DNA of 10,673 nucleotides from Balneolaceae bacterium (GTDB lineage Bacteria; Bacteroidota; Rhodothermia; Balneolales; Balneolaceae): positions 1 through 10,673 of the forward strand of contig SKZL01000154.1 of the NCBI GenBank assembly GCA_007127395.1, given 5' to 3'. Shown piece after piece: positions 1 through 7,929 of this stretch. A model generated the notes under the pieces. That model was not told where the DNA came from, ran no database searches, and saw only the letters and a list, made by a program, of their open reading frames with translations. Each line of letters begins with the position of its first letter. Within the stretch, counting starts at the first letter, position 1. The position numbers and the translations under genes were made by a program.

Positions 1-1
1 T

Positions 2-2278
2 GAGAATTCTCTGAACCTAACGTCCAGAAGGAAAGTGGAATCAACTGATGATTCCATGTCCAGAATTTATGCCGTTGAAAACGCATTTACCAGCACCGGC
101 TCCTATGCGGATCACAGGCTCAGGCTCAAGAGCTCACAGATTGCACCTTTTACTTACGCTCTGGCAGCAAAATTATCTGAATCTGTAAGTGGCCTGGCTG
201 CATTTAACGGTTTAACAAATGAATTTACGACTCACCGATGGATAGTAGTTCTTGCTGATGAACTCATTGCCAATCGCGGGTCATCAATTCTCAGTGCAGG
301 TTCAGACCACTCCGCAGAAGTGCATGCAGCTGTTGCCGCGATGAACCTGGCATTGGAAAACTCAGGCAGTACGGTTACGTACCATGAGTTGCCGTATCAG
401 TCTGACCGTAATGAGTATGAAACATTTTTAAATGCTATCGACCAATTGAAGGCAGGCTCTTATGATGCCCTTGTCATGGTTGGTACAAATCTGGCTTTTA
501 CAGCACCTGCGGATCTGGATATTGCATTGGCACTTTCAAATGTTGATGTCAAGATTCATCTCTCAGAGCTCGTAGATGAAACCTCAAAAGTAAGCGAGTG
601 GCATGTGAATCGTGCGCACTATTTGGAAACCTGGGGTGACGGGCTCTCCTACTCCGGTGAGAGATCTGTAGTCCAGCCGCAAATACAACCACTTTTTGGT
701 GGAATCAGTGAAATTGAATTTCTGGATATCATTTTGAACAGCGAGCCTGCCAATGGCCATGAATTGGTGCGTGAAACCTGGAGCGGATTCATTGACTCCG
801 ACTTTGAGCGTAGCTGGGAAACAGTTCTGCATGATGGCCTTGTTCCTGATTCCGGATTTGAACCGGTGAGTGTTTCACTTTCAGGTCAGTTCAGCAGTAA
901 TATTTCACCGGCACTTTCAGCCGGTTCTATTTCCGGTATAGAGATTGCAATCAAGCCGGATGCACGGATTTTTGACGGCAGATATGCCAACAACGGCTGG
1001 CTGATGGAGCTTCCGGAACCCATGACGAAAATTACATGGGATAATGTGGCACTGATGAGTGCATCAACAGCAGAAAAAATCGGTATCAATCCGGAACGCA
1101 GTTTCCGGCACAATCGGGTTCCTACAATCAGAATTACCTCCGGTGGCAATTCCGTTGAAATAGCAGCATGGATTGAACCGGGCCACGCTGACGATTCAAT
1201 TACACTGACAGTCGGATATGGCAGAAATGAACTGGGACGAGTTGCAGATGGAGTAGGTGTCGACACGTATCCTCTCAGAAGATCAGACAACCTCTTTTTC
1301 AGTGAAGCATCGGTTGAAGCCACAGGCGGCAACTATGAAATTGCATGTGTTCAGGATCACCACAGCCTCGAAGGCCGTGATATGATTCGAACAGCAACAC
1401 TTCAGGAGTATAAAGAGAATCCTGATTTTGCATCATTTGAAAGCTTTCACGGGTTTGCAGTACCCGGGATGAAAGAAGCTAAAGCCGCCGGTGATACACG
1501 CGGACCCGTCTCACTTTTTACGGAGCAGTACGGACCGGATCACCAGCCACAGTGGGGAATGACCATTGATCTAAACTCCTGTTTCGGTTGTGGAGTCTGT
1601 ACCATCGCATGTCAGGCCGAAAATAACATACCGGTGATCGGTAAACGTGAAGTTGGCAGACGCAGAATCATGCACTGGATTCGAACTGACCGTTATTATG
1701 AAGGCGATCCCGACAATCCAACAGCTTACCATCAGCCTGTTCCTTGTATGCACTGTGAACTGGCTCCATGTGAGCAGGTTTGCCCGGTTGCAGCAACTAC
1801 GCACAGTGAAGATGGTATGAACCAGATGACATATAATCGCTGTATCGGAACCAGGTACTGCGCAAACAACTGTCCGTTTAAAGTAAGAAGATTTAATTTC
1901 TTCAATTATACAAAGGAGTATCTGACAACCGGTGATGACCCTGAAATTATACAGATGGCCATGAATCCTGAAGTTACAGTCAGATTCAGGGGTGTGATCG
2001 AGAAATGCTCTTATTGTGTACAGCGTGTAAACAGAGCTAAAATCAAGACGAAAATTGCGACCGGATCTAAAAAACCGGCTGATGGAACTGTTCAGACTGC
2101 CTGTCAGCAGGCATGTCCAACAAATGCCATAACATTTGGCGATCTGACTGATGAAAACAGCCATGTATCACGCAATAAACGGAATGAAAGAAATTATGTA
2201 ATGCTTGAGGAGATAAATGTTCGCCCGCGAACCTCTTATCTGGCACGACTAACTAACAAGAATCCTGAATTGGCTTAA
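2..2278 (+). CDS. actB: ActB, iron-sulfur/molybdopterin-like subunit of Alternative Complex III (5' truncated by window edge)
   Basis: Peripheral subunit of ACIII that carries the iron-sulfur clusters. The frame is open to the first base of the window, so the gene starts upstream. The GTG at 35 is not the true start, because conserved family sequence (RIYAVENAFTSTG, then ADHRLRLK) begins only about 20 codons later and most of the molybdopterin-oxidoreductase-like domain is missing. The visible first part (to about nt 1500) is the end of that domain, which in characterised ACIII binds no molybdenum cofactor. The C-terminal ferredoxin-like part holds 15 cluster cysteines: CFGCGVCTIAC (1580-1612), CMHCELAPCEQVC (from 1745), CIGTRYCANNC (from 1841), CSYC (2006) and CQQAC (2102). 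The third motif has Thr (1850-1852) where four-cysteine ferredoxin motifs have Cys, so three [4Fe-4S] plus one [3Fe-4S] cluster are expected, as known for this family. A 35-base gap separates it from actC. Confidence 0.95.
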   Translation, partial: ENSLNLTSRRKVESTDDSMSRIYAVENAFTSTGSYADHRLRLKSSQIAPFTYALAAKLSESVSGLAAFNGLTNEFTTHRWIVVLADELIANRGSSILSAGSDHSAEVHAAVAAMNLALENSGSTVTYHELPYQSDRNEYETFLNAIDQLKAGSYDALVMVGTNLAFTAPADLDIALALSNVDVKIHLSELVDETSKVSEWHVNRAHYLETWGDGLSYSGERSVVQPQIQPLFGGISEIEFLDIILNSEPANGHELVRETWSGFIDSDFERSWETVLHDGLVPDSGFEPVSVSLSGQFSSNISPALSAGSISGIEIAIKPDARIFDGRYANNGWLMELPEPMTKITWDNVALMSASTAEKIGINPERSFRHNRVPTIRITSGGNSVEIAAWIEPGHADDSITLTVGYGRNELGRVADGVGVDTYPLRRSDNLFFSEASVEATGGNYEIACVQDHHSLEGRDMIRTATLQEYKENPDFASFESFHGFAVPGMKEAKAAGDTRGPVSLFTEQYGPDHQPQWGMTIDLNSCFGCGVCTIACQAENNIPVIGKREVGRRRIMHWIRTDRYYEGDPDNPTAYHQPVPCMHCELAPCEQVCPVAATTHSEDGMNQMTYNRCIGTRYCANNCPFKVRRFNFFNYTKEYLTTGDDPEIIQMAMNPEVTVRFRGVIEKCSYCVQRVNRAKIKTKIATGSKKPADGTVQTACQQACPTNAITFGDLTDENSHVSRNKRNERNYVMLEEINVRPRTSYLARLTNKNPELA

Positions 2279-2298
2279 TTCACTAACGATAGTATAAT
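2270..2298 (+). promoter_or_regulatory. Possible internal sigma70-like promoter before actC
   Basis: A perfect TATAAT lies at 2293-2298, in the 35-base gap between actB and actC. TTGGCT at 2270-2275 matches the TTGACA -35 consensus at four of six positions with 17-base spacing. A transcript would begin near 2305, leaving a leader of only about nine bases before the actC ATG at 2314. It may be chance in AT-rich sequence, and Bacteroidota-type primary sigma factors prefer other motifs. Readthrough from the upstream act promoter is the simpler expectation. Confidence 0.2.
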
Positions 2299-2313
2299 CG
2301 CAACTGATTTAAC

Positions 2314-3750
2314 ATGAGTAAAACGTACGAATACGTTCCTGAACCCGCCTTGGTTAAGGGGAATCACGATTTTAAGGATATCACCGCAATGGTGACGGAT
2401 ATCAATATGCGCCCCACGCCAACAGCGTGGTATATCGCATTTGGTATCTCAAACATCCTTTTGCTGGTCTTATTGGCATCCATCGCATATCTGTTCTGGG
2501 AAGGAACAGGTATCTGGGGATTGAATCAGCCTGTTGGCTGGGGCTGGGCGATCATTAACTTTGTATGGTGGGTCGGTATTGGTCATGCCGGCACCCTGAT
2601 TTCTGCAATTCTGTTTCTCTTCCGGCAAGGCTGGAGAACAGCGATTAACCGCTTTGCAGAGGCGATGACCATTTTTGCGGTGATGTGTGCAGGTATCTTC
2701 CCCGCTATTCACGTGGGTCGTATCTGGGTTATTTATTGGGTTTTTCCGATTCCCAATTCGATGGCTATGTGGCCAAACTTTAACAGCCCGCTTTTGTGGG
2801 ATGTGTTCGCCGTTTCAACCTACTTCACCGTATCCTTTCTTTTCTGGTATGTAGGGTTGGTGCCCGATTTTGCGACTCTCAGAGATCGTTTTAAAAATAA
2901 ATGGGGCAAAATGATCTATGGCACTTTAGCTCTGGGATGGAGAGGCAGTAATCGCCACTGGTGGAACTATGAAAAATCTTATATGATCCTCGCCGGACTT
3001 GCCACACCGCTTGTATTATCTGTCCATACAATTGTTTCTTTTGACTTCGCTGTTTCAATTATACCGGGATGGCATACCACCATCTTCCCTCCCTACTTTG
3101 TTGCAGGAGCTGTTTTCTCAGGATTTGCGATGGTACTGACTCTCATGATTATCTGCCGTAAGATTTATGGGCTGGAGGATATCATGACTGTGGATCACAT
3201 AGAGAAGATGAATATTATCATTTTGGTAACCGGATCCATGGTTGGTTTTGCCTATGCGATGGAATTCTTCATCGCATGGTATGGAGGGGTAGAGTATGAA
3301 AAAGCGATATTTATTTTAAGAGCAACCGGCCCGTATGCATGGGCATACTGGATCATGATTATTTGTAACGTAGCCTCACCTCAATTCTTCTGGTCTAAGA
3401 AATTGAGACGAAGCGTCGGATTCACCTTCTTTATCTCTATTGTGGTAAATATCGGAATGTGGTTTGAGAGATTTGTAATAGCTGTTACTTCACTTTCAAC
3501 AGACTTCCTTCCATCATCATGGGGATATTACTCACCCACATTCTGGGATGTAGCCACTTATATTGGCACTTTTGGGCTCTTCTTTACCTTCTTCCTTCTC
3601 TTCCTTCGGTTTTTACCTATGGTTGCAGTCGCAGAGTTGAAAGGAGCGATGCCTCAGGCCGATCCTCACAACTACAATGATAAAGGTGAATATGTCGTGC
3701 CGGTAGTGGAAGTACCCGTACCTTACAATAAAGCATCTAAAACCGTTTGA
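2314..3750 (+). CDS. actC: ActC, NrfD/PsrC-like quinol-oxidising membrane subunit of ACIII
   Basis: Integral membrane subunit of the NrfD/PsrC family, 478 residues, about the usual ActC length, with roughly ten predicted transmembrane helices. In ACIII this subunit holds the quinol-binding site. Family signatures visible here are [18 protein letters not shown] followed by [20 protein letters not shown]. His133, Asp163 and Asp244 (in [13 protein letters not shown]) are the best candidates for the conserved quinol and proton-handling residues, by family analogy. A cytosolic loop with FATLRDR and a long segment near residues 190-220 ([15 protein letters not shown]) are also typical. The ATG has no Shine-Dalgarno sequence upstream (AT-rich, ACTGATTTAAC). 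The stop codon overlaps the start of actD in TGATG, suggesting translational coupling. Confidence 0.95.
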   Translation: MSKTYEYVPEPALVKGNHDFKDITAMVTDINMRPTPTAWYIAFGISNILLLVLLASIAYLFWEGTGIWGLNQPVGWGWAIINFVWWVGIGHAGTLISAILFLFRQGWRTAINRFAEAMTIFAVMCAGIFPAIHVGRIWVIYWVFPIPNSMAMWPNFNSPLLWDVFAVSTYFTVSFLFWYVGLVPDFATLRDRFKNKWGKMIYGTLALGWRGSNRHWWNYEKSYMILAGLATPLVLSVHTIVSFDFAVSIIPGWHTTIFPPYFVAGAVFSGFAMVLTLMIICRKIYGLEDIMTVDHIEKMNIIILVTGSMVGFAYAMEFFIAWYGGVEYEKAIFILRATGPYAWAYWIMIICNVASPQFFWSKKLRRSVGFTFFISIVVNIGMWFERFVIAVTSLSTDFLPSSWGYYSPTFWDVATYIGTFGLFFTFFLLFLRFLPMVAVAELKGAMPQADPHNYNDKGEYVVPVVEVPVPYNKASKTV

Positions 3751-4304
3751 TGATGAAAAATACCGTAGCAGATAATAAACTTTATGGTATCCTTGCAGAA
3801 TTCAGAAATCCAAAGGAGCTGATTGACGCTGCAAAACTGATCAATGAAAAAGGATATCGTGATTACGATACTTTCAGCCCTTTTCCGATTCACGGAATGG
3901 ACAAAGCGATGAACCTCGCAAAATCAAAATTGGGATGGATTGTTGCAAGTCACGGACTGATCGGTTTAACCGGAGCTTTCGCGATGATCTACTACATGAT
4001 GGTCATTGACTATCCGCTGAATATCAGTGGTAAAACATTGATGAACATACCGGCATGGATTCCGGTCATGTTTGAACTGACCATTTTGCTATCTGCTTTT
4101 GGTGCTGTTTTTGGTATGTTTTTTCTGAATGGCCTTCCAAAATTGAATCACCCATTGTTTAACTCCGAGAATTTCAAGAAAGTAACAGACGATGGATTTT
4201 TCGTCTGTATTGAGTCAGATGATCCTCAGTTTGAAGAGGAAAAAGTTCAAAAATTATTGAAAGAAGCCGGAGCCACAAATATTGAATCCATTTTTGATGA
4301 ATAG
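3750..4304 (+). CDS. actD: ActD, DUF3341 membrane subunit of ACIII
   Basis: Small ACIII subunit of the DUF3341 family, 184 residues from the ATG at 3750. The soluble N-terminal part begins LYGILAEFRNPKELIDAA and contains YDTFSPFPIHGMDKAM, the family's characteristic pattern. Two transmembrane helices follow, around residues 68-90 and 105-130, and then a C-terminal soluble tail. In known ACIII structures ActD sits beside the ActC/ActF membrane core; no cofactor ligands are visible here and none are expected. Start choice: the junction reads TTGATGATGAAA. A TTG at 3747 and ATGs at 3750 and 3753 are all in frame. The ATG at 3750 overlaps the actC stop by one base and is preferred, but 3753 is equally plausible. 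Confidence 0.93.
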   Translation: MMKNTVADNKLYGILAEFRNPKELIDAAKLINEKGYRDYDTFSPFPIHGMDKAMNLAKSKLGWIVASHGLIGLTGAFAMIYYMMVIDYPLNISGKTLMNIPAWIPVMFELTILLSAFGAVFGMFFLNGLPKLNHPLFNSENFKKVTDDGFFVCIESDDPQFEEEKVQKLLKEAGATNIESIFDE

Positions 4305-4342
4305 AACATCATAACCGTATTCTGAAAGATCGATTAAAGACT

Positions 4343-5326
4343 ATGAAATTCGCTTTTACACATATCAGCGCCATATTACTGCTCTCTCTGCTACTTTTTT
4401 CATGCAGAGGCCAAAAGACGGATCAGCCTCCTGTCAGAACTCATTTCAATATGAATTTTCAGGAGAGGTTCAACTCTCAACAAGAGAATCGCTTTTTTGA
4501 AGATGGAATGGCGATGCGGGCACCTGTTGAGGGTACTGTAGCCAGAGGTTTGTTACGGCACGATACCGCTCTCTTTGAAGGCGTTGATGATGCAGGAGAT
4601 TATATTTCTGAAATACCTTTTGATCTGACCCGCGATTTTCTCTACCGCGGGAAAGAGCGATACGACATTTTCTGCCAGGCATGCCACGGGGCTACAGGTG
4701 ATGGACAGGGAATCATCATGACGGGAGGATATGGTTATGTGCCGGCACCGACATTCCACAGGACGGAGAGTCGTGATATGCCTGCCGGAGAGTTCTACTC
4801 CGCTATCGCAAATGGTATCAGAACCATGCCCTCTTATGCAACTCAGATAAAAGTTGAAGACCGATGGGCTATAGTGGCTTACATCCGGGCTCTTCAGCGA
4901 AGTCAGAATGTTCCCGAGTCTGAAATGGAAATTTTCGATGTTGATCTGGCTCAGCTGCTGGACGAGCACATGGTTGAGATGGCCAGACTGGAAGCTCTTG
5001 CTGAAGCAAGGGCAGCAGGTGCAAGTGATGAAGTATCTGTTACACGCGGAGAACAACTGGTGGTCAGAAATGCCTGTCAGGCTTGCCACTCACTGGATGG
5101 CCGCGACGGTGTCGGACCCACTTTTGTCGGACTTTACCAATCAGAAAGAAACTTTACAGACGGAACTTCAGCCATCGCCGATGAGGAGTATCTGATTGAA
5201 TCTATCGTTGAACCCGGTGCCAAAATAGTGGAAGGATATCAAAATGTTATGGTTCCTTACGATTTCCTGTCAGAAAGTGAGGTACAATCGCTGGTTGAGT
5301 ATATCAAATCACTATCAGAAGAATAA
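4343..5326 (+). CDS. actE: ActE, lipoprotein cytochrome c subunit of ACIII with two haem c domains
   Basis: Periplasmic c-type cytochrome that carries electrons out of ACIII. Residues 1-21 form a lipoprotein signal peptide with lipobox LFSC, so Cys21 should be lipidated and anchor the protein to the membrane. The first cytochrome domain has CQACH at residues 111-115, with Met162 (in RTMPSY) as probable axial ligand; this is the normal ActE domain. A charged, helical-looking linker (about 195-235, rich in Glu, Ala and Leu) leads to a second domain with CQACH at 245-249 and Met303 (in YQNVMVPY). At 327 residues it is longer than a single-haem ActE as described in R. marinus. The second domain closely resembles the haem c domain ending CoxB further downstream. 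The ATG lacks a Shine-Dalgarno sequence. It lies 38 bases after actD and 26 before actF. Confidence 0.93.
   Translation: MKFAFTHISAILLLSLLLFSCRGQKTDQPPVRTHFNMNFQERFNSQQENRFFEDGMAMRAPVEGTVARGLLRHDTALFEGVDDAGDYISEIPFDLTRDFLYRGKERYDIFCQACHGATGDGQGIIMTGGYGYVPAPTFHRTESRDMPAGEFYSAIANGIRTMPSYATQIKVEDRWAIVAYIRALQRSQNVPESEMEIFDVDLAQLLDEHMVEMARLEALAEARAAGASDEVSVTRGEQLVVRNACQACHSLDGRDGVGPTFVGLYQSERNFTDGTSAIADEEYLIESIVEPGAKIVEGYQNVMVPYDFLSESEVQSLVEYIKSLSEE
5048..5314 (+). repeat. Cytochrome c domain copy 1 (C-terminal domain of ActE), paralogous to the CoxB tail
   Basis: Protein-level repeat covering ActE residues 236-324. A hand alignment with CoxB residues 223-312 needs one single-residue gap and gives roughly 44 identities in about 88 positions. 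Shared blocks include GEQLV, RNAC..CHS.DG, the GP.F after the haem site, ADE.Y..ES, EP.A.I, GYQ.VM with the Met ligand, and the closing EYIK.L. The order and spacing of blocks match over the whole domain, which supports common descent within this cluster or from a shared cytochrome donor. Confidence 0.8.
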
Positions 5327-5352
5327 TTACGATCGTTTAAAAAAGTAAATAC

Positions 5353-6552
5353 ATGGCTTCACACAGCGCAAAATTAACCGATTCTGTTCAATTTCCTGAC
5401 AATGCGGATGTTGCAAAAACATTTTATGGATTTGGTGCCGTAGGACTTATTGCCAGCCTGGTCGGGTACTTTCTAGACAGTGAACAATTTTTCTTCTCCT
5501 ATCTGGCCAGCTTCACCTTTTTCACAAGTATTGCACTTGCATCCTTGATTCTGGTCATGATCCACCATGTCACAAAATCTTCATGGGGCACCGTTCTGAG
5601 AAGAATTCCAGAGTCATTCTTCGCCAATTTGTGGATTTGGGGTATTTTTATCATTCCTATACTCATTGGAATGAGCAGTTTATACTCATGGACCAATACC
5701 GAATATGTGGCAGACGACCCGATTATGCTCGGTAAAGTTCCCTACTTAAATGTTCCATTCTTCGTTATCAGACAGTTTTTCTACTTTGCAATTTGGGGTT
5801 ATCTGAGATATCGATTGCATAAAGTATCCGTTGAGATGGATAAGACTAACGACTGGGGAATGGTACAGGTTTTAAGAAACCTGAGTGCACCCGGCATTTT
5901 AATCTTCGCATTAACTGTCGCTTTTGCCAGTTTTGACTGGCTCATGTCGCTCGATGCTCACTGGTTCTCAACCATGTTTGGAGTCTATTTCTTTGCCATG
6001 AGCTTTCAAGCACTTTTTCCAATTATCATCCTGTTGGTATTCTGGATGCATCGAAAAGGAATTCTGAATAATACGATTGGTAAAGCTCATATTTACGATC
6101 TGGGCGCATGGTTCTTCGGCTTTTCTGTCTTCTATGCCTATATCGCATTCAGCCAGTTTCTGCTTATTTACTATGCGAATATTCCGGAAGAGACACTATG
6201 GTTCTATCACAGAATGGAAGGCAGCTGGGCATTCGTTACCTACGCCCTGCTGTTCGGACGATTTATTATTCCATTTATACTTCTGTTGAACCGTGACACA
6301 AAACATAATCACAAGTTGCTTGTCATTACCTCTATCCTGGTTATCGTTATGCATCTGATTGAGATCCATTGGATAGTGATGCCGGTTTTGCATCATGACG
6401 GTGTTTCAATAAGCTGGCTTGATCTTGTAACACTTGTCGGTTTGGGAGGTATTTTCTTGGGACTCTTTTTTCAGACACTCAAGCGAAACAATCTGGTACC
6501 GGTAAACGACCCGCAACTTTCCGATTCCCTCGCCAAACAGTATCACCAATAA
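5353..6552 (+). CDS. actF: ActF, second NrfD-like membrane subunit of ACIII
   Basis: Polytopic membrane protein of 399 residues with about ten predicted helices, related to ActC. In the ACIII structures ActF pairs with ActC in the membrane core; it is not thought to carry the main quinol site and has been proposed to take part in proton movement. Recognisable family segments are WGTVLRRIPESFFANLWIWG, KVPYLNVPFFVIRQFFYFAI and FASFDWLMSLDAHWFSTMFG. Further family-like stretches are FSQFLLIYYANIPEETLWFY and the helix containing IEIHWIVMPVLHHDG near the C-terminus. The ATG at 5353 follows an AT-rich spacer with an ACGATCGT palindrome (5329-5336) and no clear ribosome binding site. The next gene starts 24 bases after its stop. 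Confidence 0.95.
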   Translation: MASHSAKLTDSVQFPDNADVAKTFYGFGAVGLIASLVGYFLDSEQFFFSYLASFTFFTSIALASLILVMIHHVTKSSWGTVLRRIPESFFANLWIWGIFIIPILIGMSSLYSWTNTEYVADDPIMLGKVPYLNVPFFVIRQFFYFAIWGYLRYRLHKVSVEMDKTNDWGMVQVLRNLSAPGILIFALTVAFASFDWLMSLDAHWFSTMFGVYFFAMSFQALFPIIILLVFWMHRKGILNNTIGKAHIYDLGAWFFGFSVFYAYIAFSQFLLIYYANIPEETLWFYHRMEGSWAFVTYALLFGRFIIPFILLLNRDTKHNHKLLVITSILVIVMHLIEIHWIVMPVLHHDGVSISWLDLVTLVGLGGIFLGLFFQTLKRNNLVPVNDPQLSDSLAKQYHQ

Positions 6553-6576
6553 AAAACATTGTAAATCCGATTCTCA

Positions 6577-7074
6577 ATGAGTAAGAAATCGAAAAAATTA
6601 ACAGAAGAAGAAAAATTAAAAATCGTTGAGCGAGCTGCTACCGGTGGAGCTGAAGCTCTTTCAAATCTTGCCGACGAATTTGGTGTAACCGATGAAGAGA
6701 TCCAGGATTTAATTCACAAAACTCCTGTTGATGAGGAGCATAGTAAAGAGTATACTCTTGAAGTCACTGATGATTTTCTCAAATCAGTTGAATACGGCGC
6801 TACTTTCGACATACTGAATTACAAAAGATTAACATTTTGGTCAGTTTTCGGAGCTGCTGTTATGGTTCTATTCATTGTGGCTGTAATGTTTATGTACGAG
6901 TATACCAGAACGTCATCTATTCAAGCGCAATCTGAGCGCAGCACCTTTTATGACATCGAACTTTTACAGCGTACAGATCAGGTGAAATTAAATACGTTCG
7001 GAGTCGTTGATCCAGATGAAGGGATTTACAGAATCCCGATCGATAGTGCTATTACCAATATCGCAATCGATTAA
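6577..7074 (+). CDS. Uncharacterised single-pass membrane protein of the ACIII-oxidase cluster
   Basis: A 165-residue protein whose function I do not recognise. The N-terminal cytosolic part is highly charged; residues about 9-46 (LTEEEKLKIVERA, then LADEFGVTDEEIQDLI) look like a helix-turn-helix of the kind found at the start of transposase OrfA-type proteins. One transmembrane helix spans about 86-107, preceded by KR at 83-84, giving an N-inside, C-outside topology. The periplasmic tail ends with NTFGVVDPDEGIYRIPIDSAITNI. The G-(I/V)-x-RIPID-x-A pattern resembles the ends of small proteins often encoded beside ACIII and cox genes, to my recollection. Its place between actF and sco suggests an accessory subunit or assembly factor of ACIII or the oxidase, possibly equivalent to the small subunits called ActG or ActH elsewhere; that equivalence is unproven. 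No haem, Cys or metal motif is present. Confidence 0.85.
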   Translation: MSKKSKKLTEEEKLKIVERAATGGAEALSNLADEFGVTDEEIQDLIHKTPVDEEHSKEYTLEVTDDFLKSVEYGATFDILNYKRLTFWSVFGAAVMVLFIVAVMFMYEYTRTSSIQAQSERSTFYDIELLQRTDQVKLNTFGVVDPDEGIYRIPIDSAITNIAID

Positions 7075-7095
7075 TCACATGATTTTTATCATTTT

Positions 7096-7929
7096 ATGAA
7101 ATATACACTGTCATTATACTTTTTAATTGCAGTGTTTTTCATTTGTGATGTCGCCAATGCTCAATTGAACCAGTCGAGGCCCGCCGTTCTGGAACAGATA
7201 GGCGTGGATGAAAAACTGGGAGAACAGATACCGTTGGATTTACTTTTTTATACATCCGATGGTGAAGAGGTTCTACTTGGCGACCTTATTCAAGATGGAA
7301 AACCTGTACTATTGAACCCACTCTACTATGAGTGCCCTATACTTTGCGGACTTGTATTAGATGCAGTCTTCAATGTAGTAAAAGAGCTGTCATGGAGTCC
7401 CGGTAATCAATATACAATCATCTCATTCAGTATAGATCCGAATGAGACACCCGAAATTGCAGCCAACTCTAAAGAACAGTATCTCACTGCACTAAACAGA
7501 GAAGGTGCTGAAGATGGCTGGCACTTCTTGACAGGACCGCAAGAATCGATAGAAAAACTTACCGATGCCATAGGTTTTCGTTATATGTATGATGAACAGA
7601 CAGGTGAATATCTGCATCTGGCCAGTATTATGATGATCAGCCCTGAAGGTACAATCACCAGATATCTTTACGGTGCCGTTTTCAGAGAGTTTGATCTGCG
7701 AAACGCACTATTTGAAGCAGCTGAAGGAACCATCGGTTCAACAATCGACAGAATCCTTTTTTACTGTTTTACTTATGATCCATCATCGCAAAGTTATGTA
7801 CCCGTTGCCATGAATATTATGAAGCTTGGCGGTTTGGCAACCGTGATTTTTCTGGGTATATTCTTGAGCGTTTTTTGGAGACGAGAAAAAGGTTCCAAAC
7901 AATCAAATAAATTCGAAATTGATAGATGA
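7096..7929 (+). CDS. SCO1/SenC/PrrC family copper chaperone for the CuA site
   Basis: Thioredoxin-fold copper chaperone, 277 residues, which in this family delivers copper to, or reduces the cysteines of, the CuA centre of oxidase subunit II. A signal sequence covers residues 1-22 (ending VANAQ). The metal-binding motif is CPILC at residues 80-84, in YYECPILCG, and the third ligand is probably His174 (EYLHLASIMM). These are the three copper ligands expected of SCO proteins. A hydrophobic helix near residues 243-260 followed by WRREKGSK indicates a C-terminal membrane anchor with the chaperone domain in the periplasm. Upstream is a weak AT hairpin (7079-7092) but no Shine-Dalgarno sequence. 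The stop overlaps the coxB start in ATGA, so the two are probably translationally coupled, which fits its role for CoxB. Confidence 0.93.
   Translation: MKYTLSLYFLIAVFFICDVANAQLNQSRPAVLEQIGVDEKLGEQIPLDLLFYTSDGEEVLLGDLIQDGKPVLLNPLYYECPILCGLVLDAVFNVVKELSWSPGNQYTIISFSIDPNETPEIAANSKEQYLTALNREGAEDGWHFLTGPQESIEKLTDAIGFRYMYDEQTGEYLHLASIMMISPEGTITRYLYGAVFREFDLRNALFEAAEGTIGSTIDRILFYCFTYDPSSQSYVPVAMNIMKLGGLATVIFLGIFLSVFWRREKGSKQSNKFEIDR

Noticed and set aside
35..37. GTG as the start of ActB
   Set aside because: The frame is open upstream to the window edge, and the protein would lack most of the molybdopterin-like domain and its export signal; the gene clearly begins outside the window.
1571..2164. 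197-codon open frame on the minus strand
   Set aside because: It lies opposite the conserved cysteine-rich part of actB, has no recognisable family features, and is best explained as a shadow of that gene. The same applies to minus-strand frames at 886-1332 and 4553-5089.
3747..3749. TTG as the start of ActD
   Set aside because: Two ATG codons follow at once (3750 and 3753); an ATG overlapping the actC stop is the more likely start.
4908..5195. 95-codon open frame on the plus strand within actE
   Set aside because: Overlaps the second haem region of actE in another frame; actE encodes clear CXXCH motifs there and the alternative product resembles nothing known.
6600..6720. HTH-like segment as a transposase OrfA remnant or mobile element
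   Set aside because: The segment is in frame with a membrane helix and a conserved-looking tail, and no terminal repeats or transposase catalytic domain are present, so a domain of an intact protein is more likely.
7079..7092. AT-only-stemmed hairpin ATGAT-TTTT-ATCAT followed by TTT before sco
   Set aside because: A five-pair stem with one G-C pair is too weak for an intrinsic terminator, and it lies within a tightly packed operon; probably chance in AT-rich sequence.
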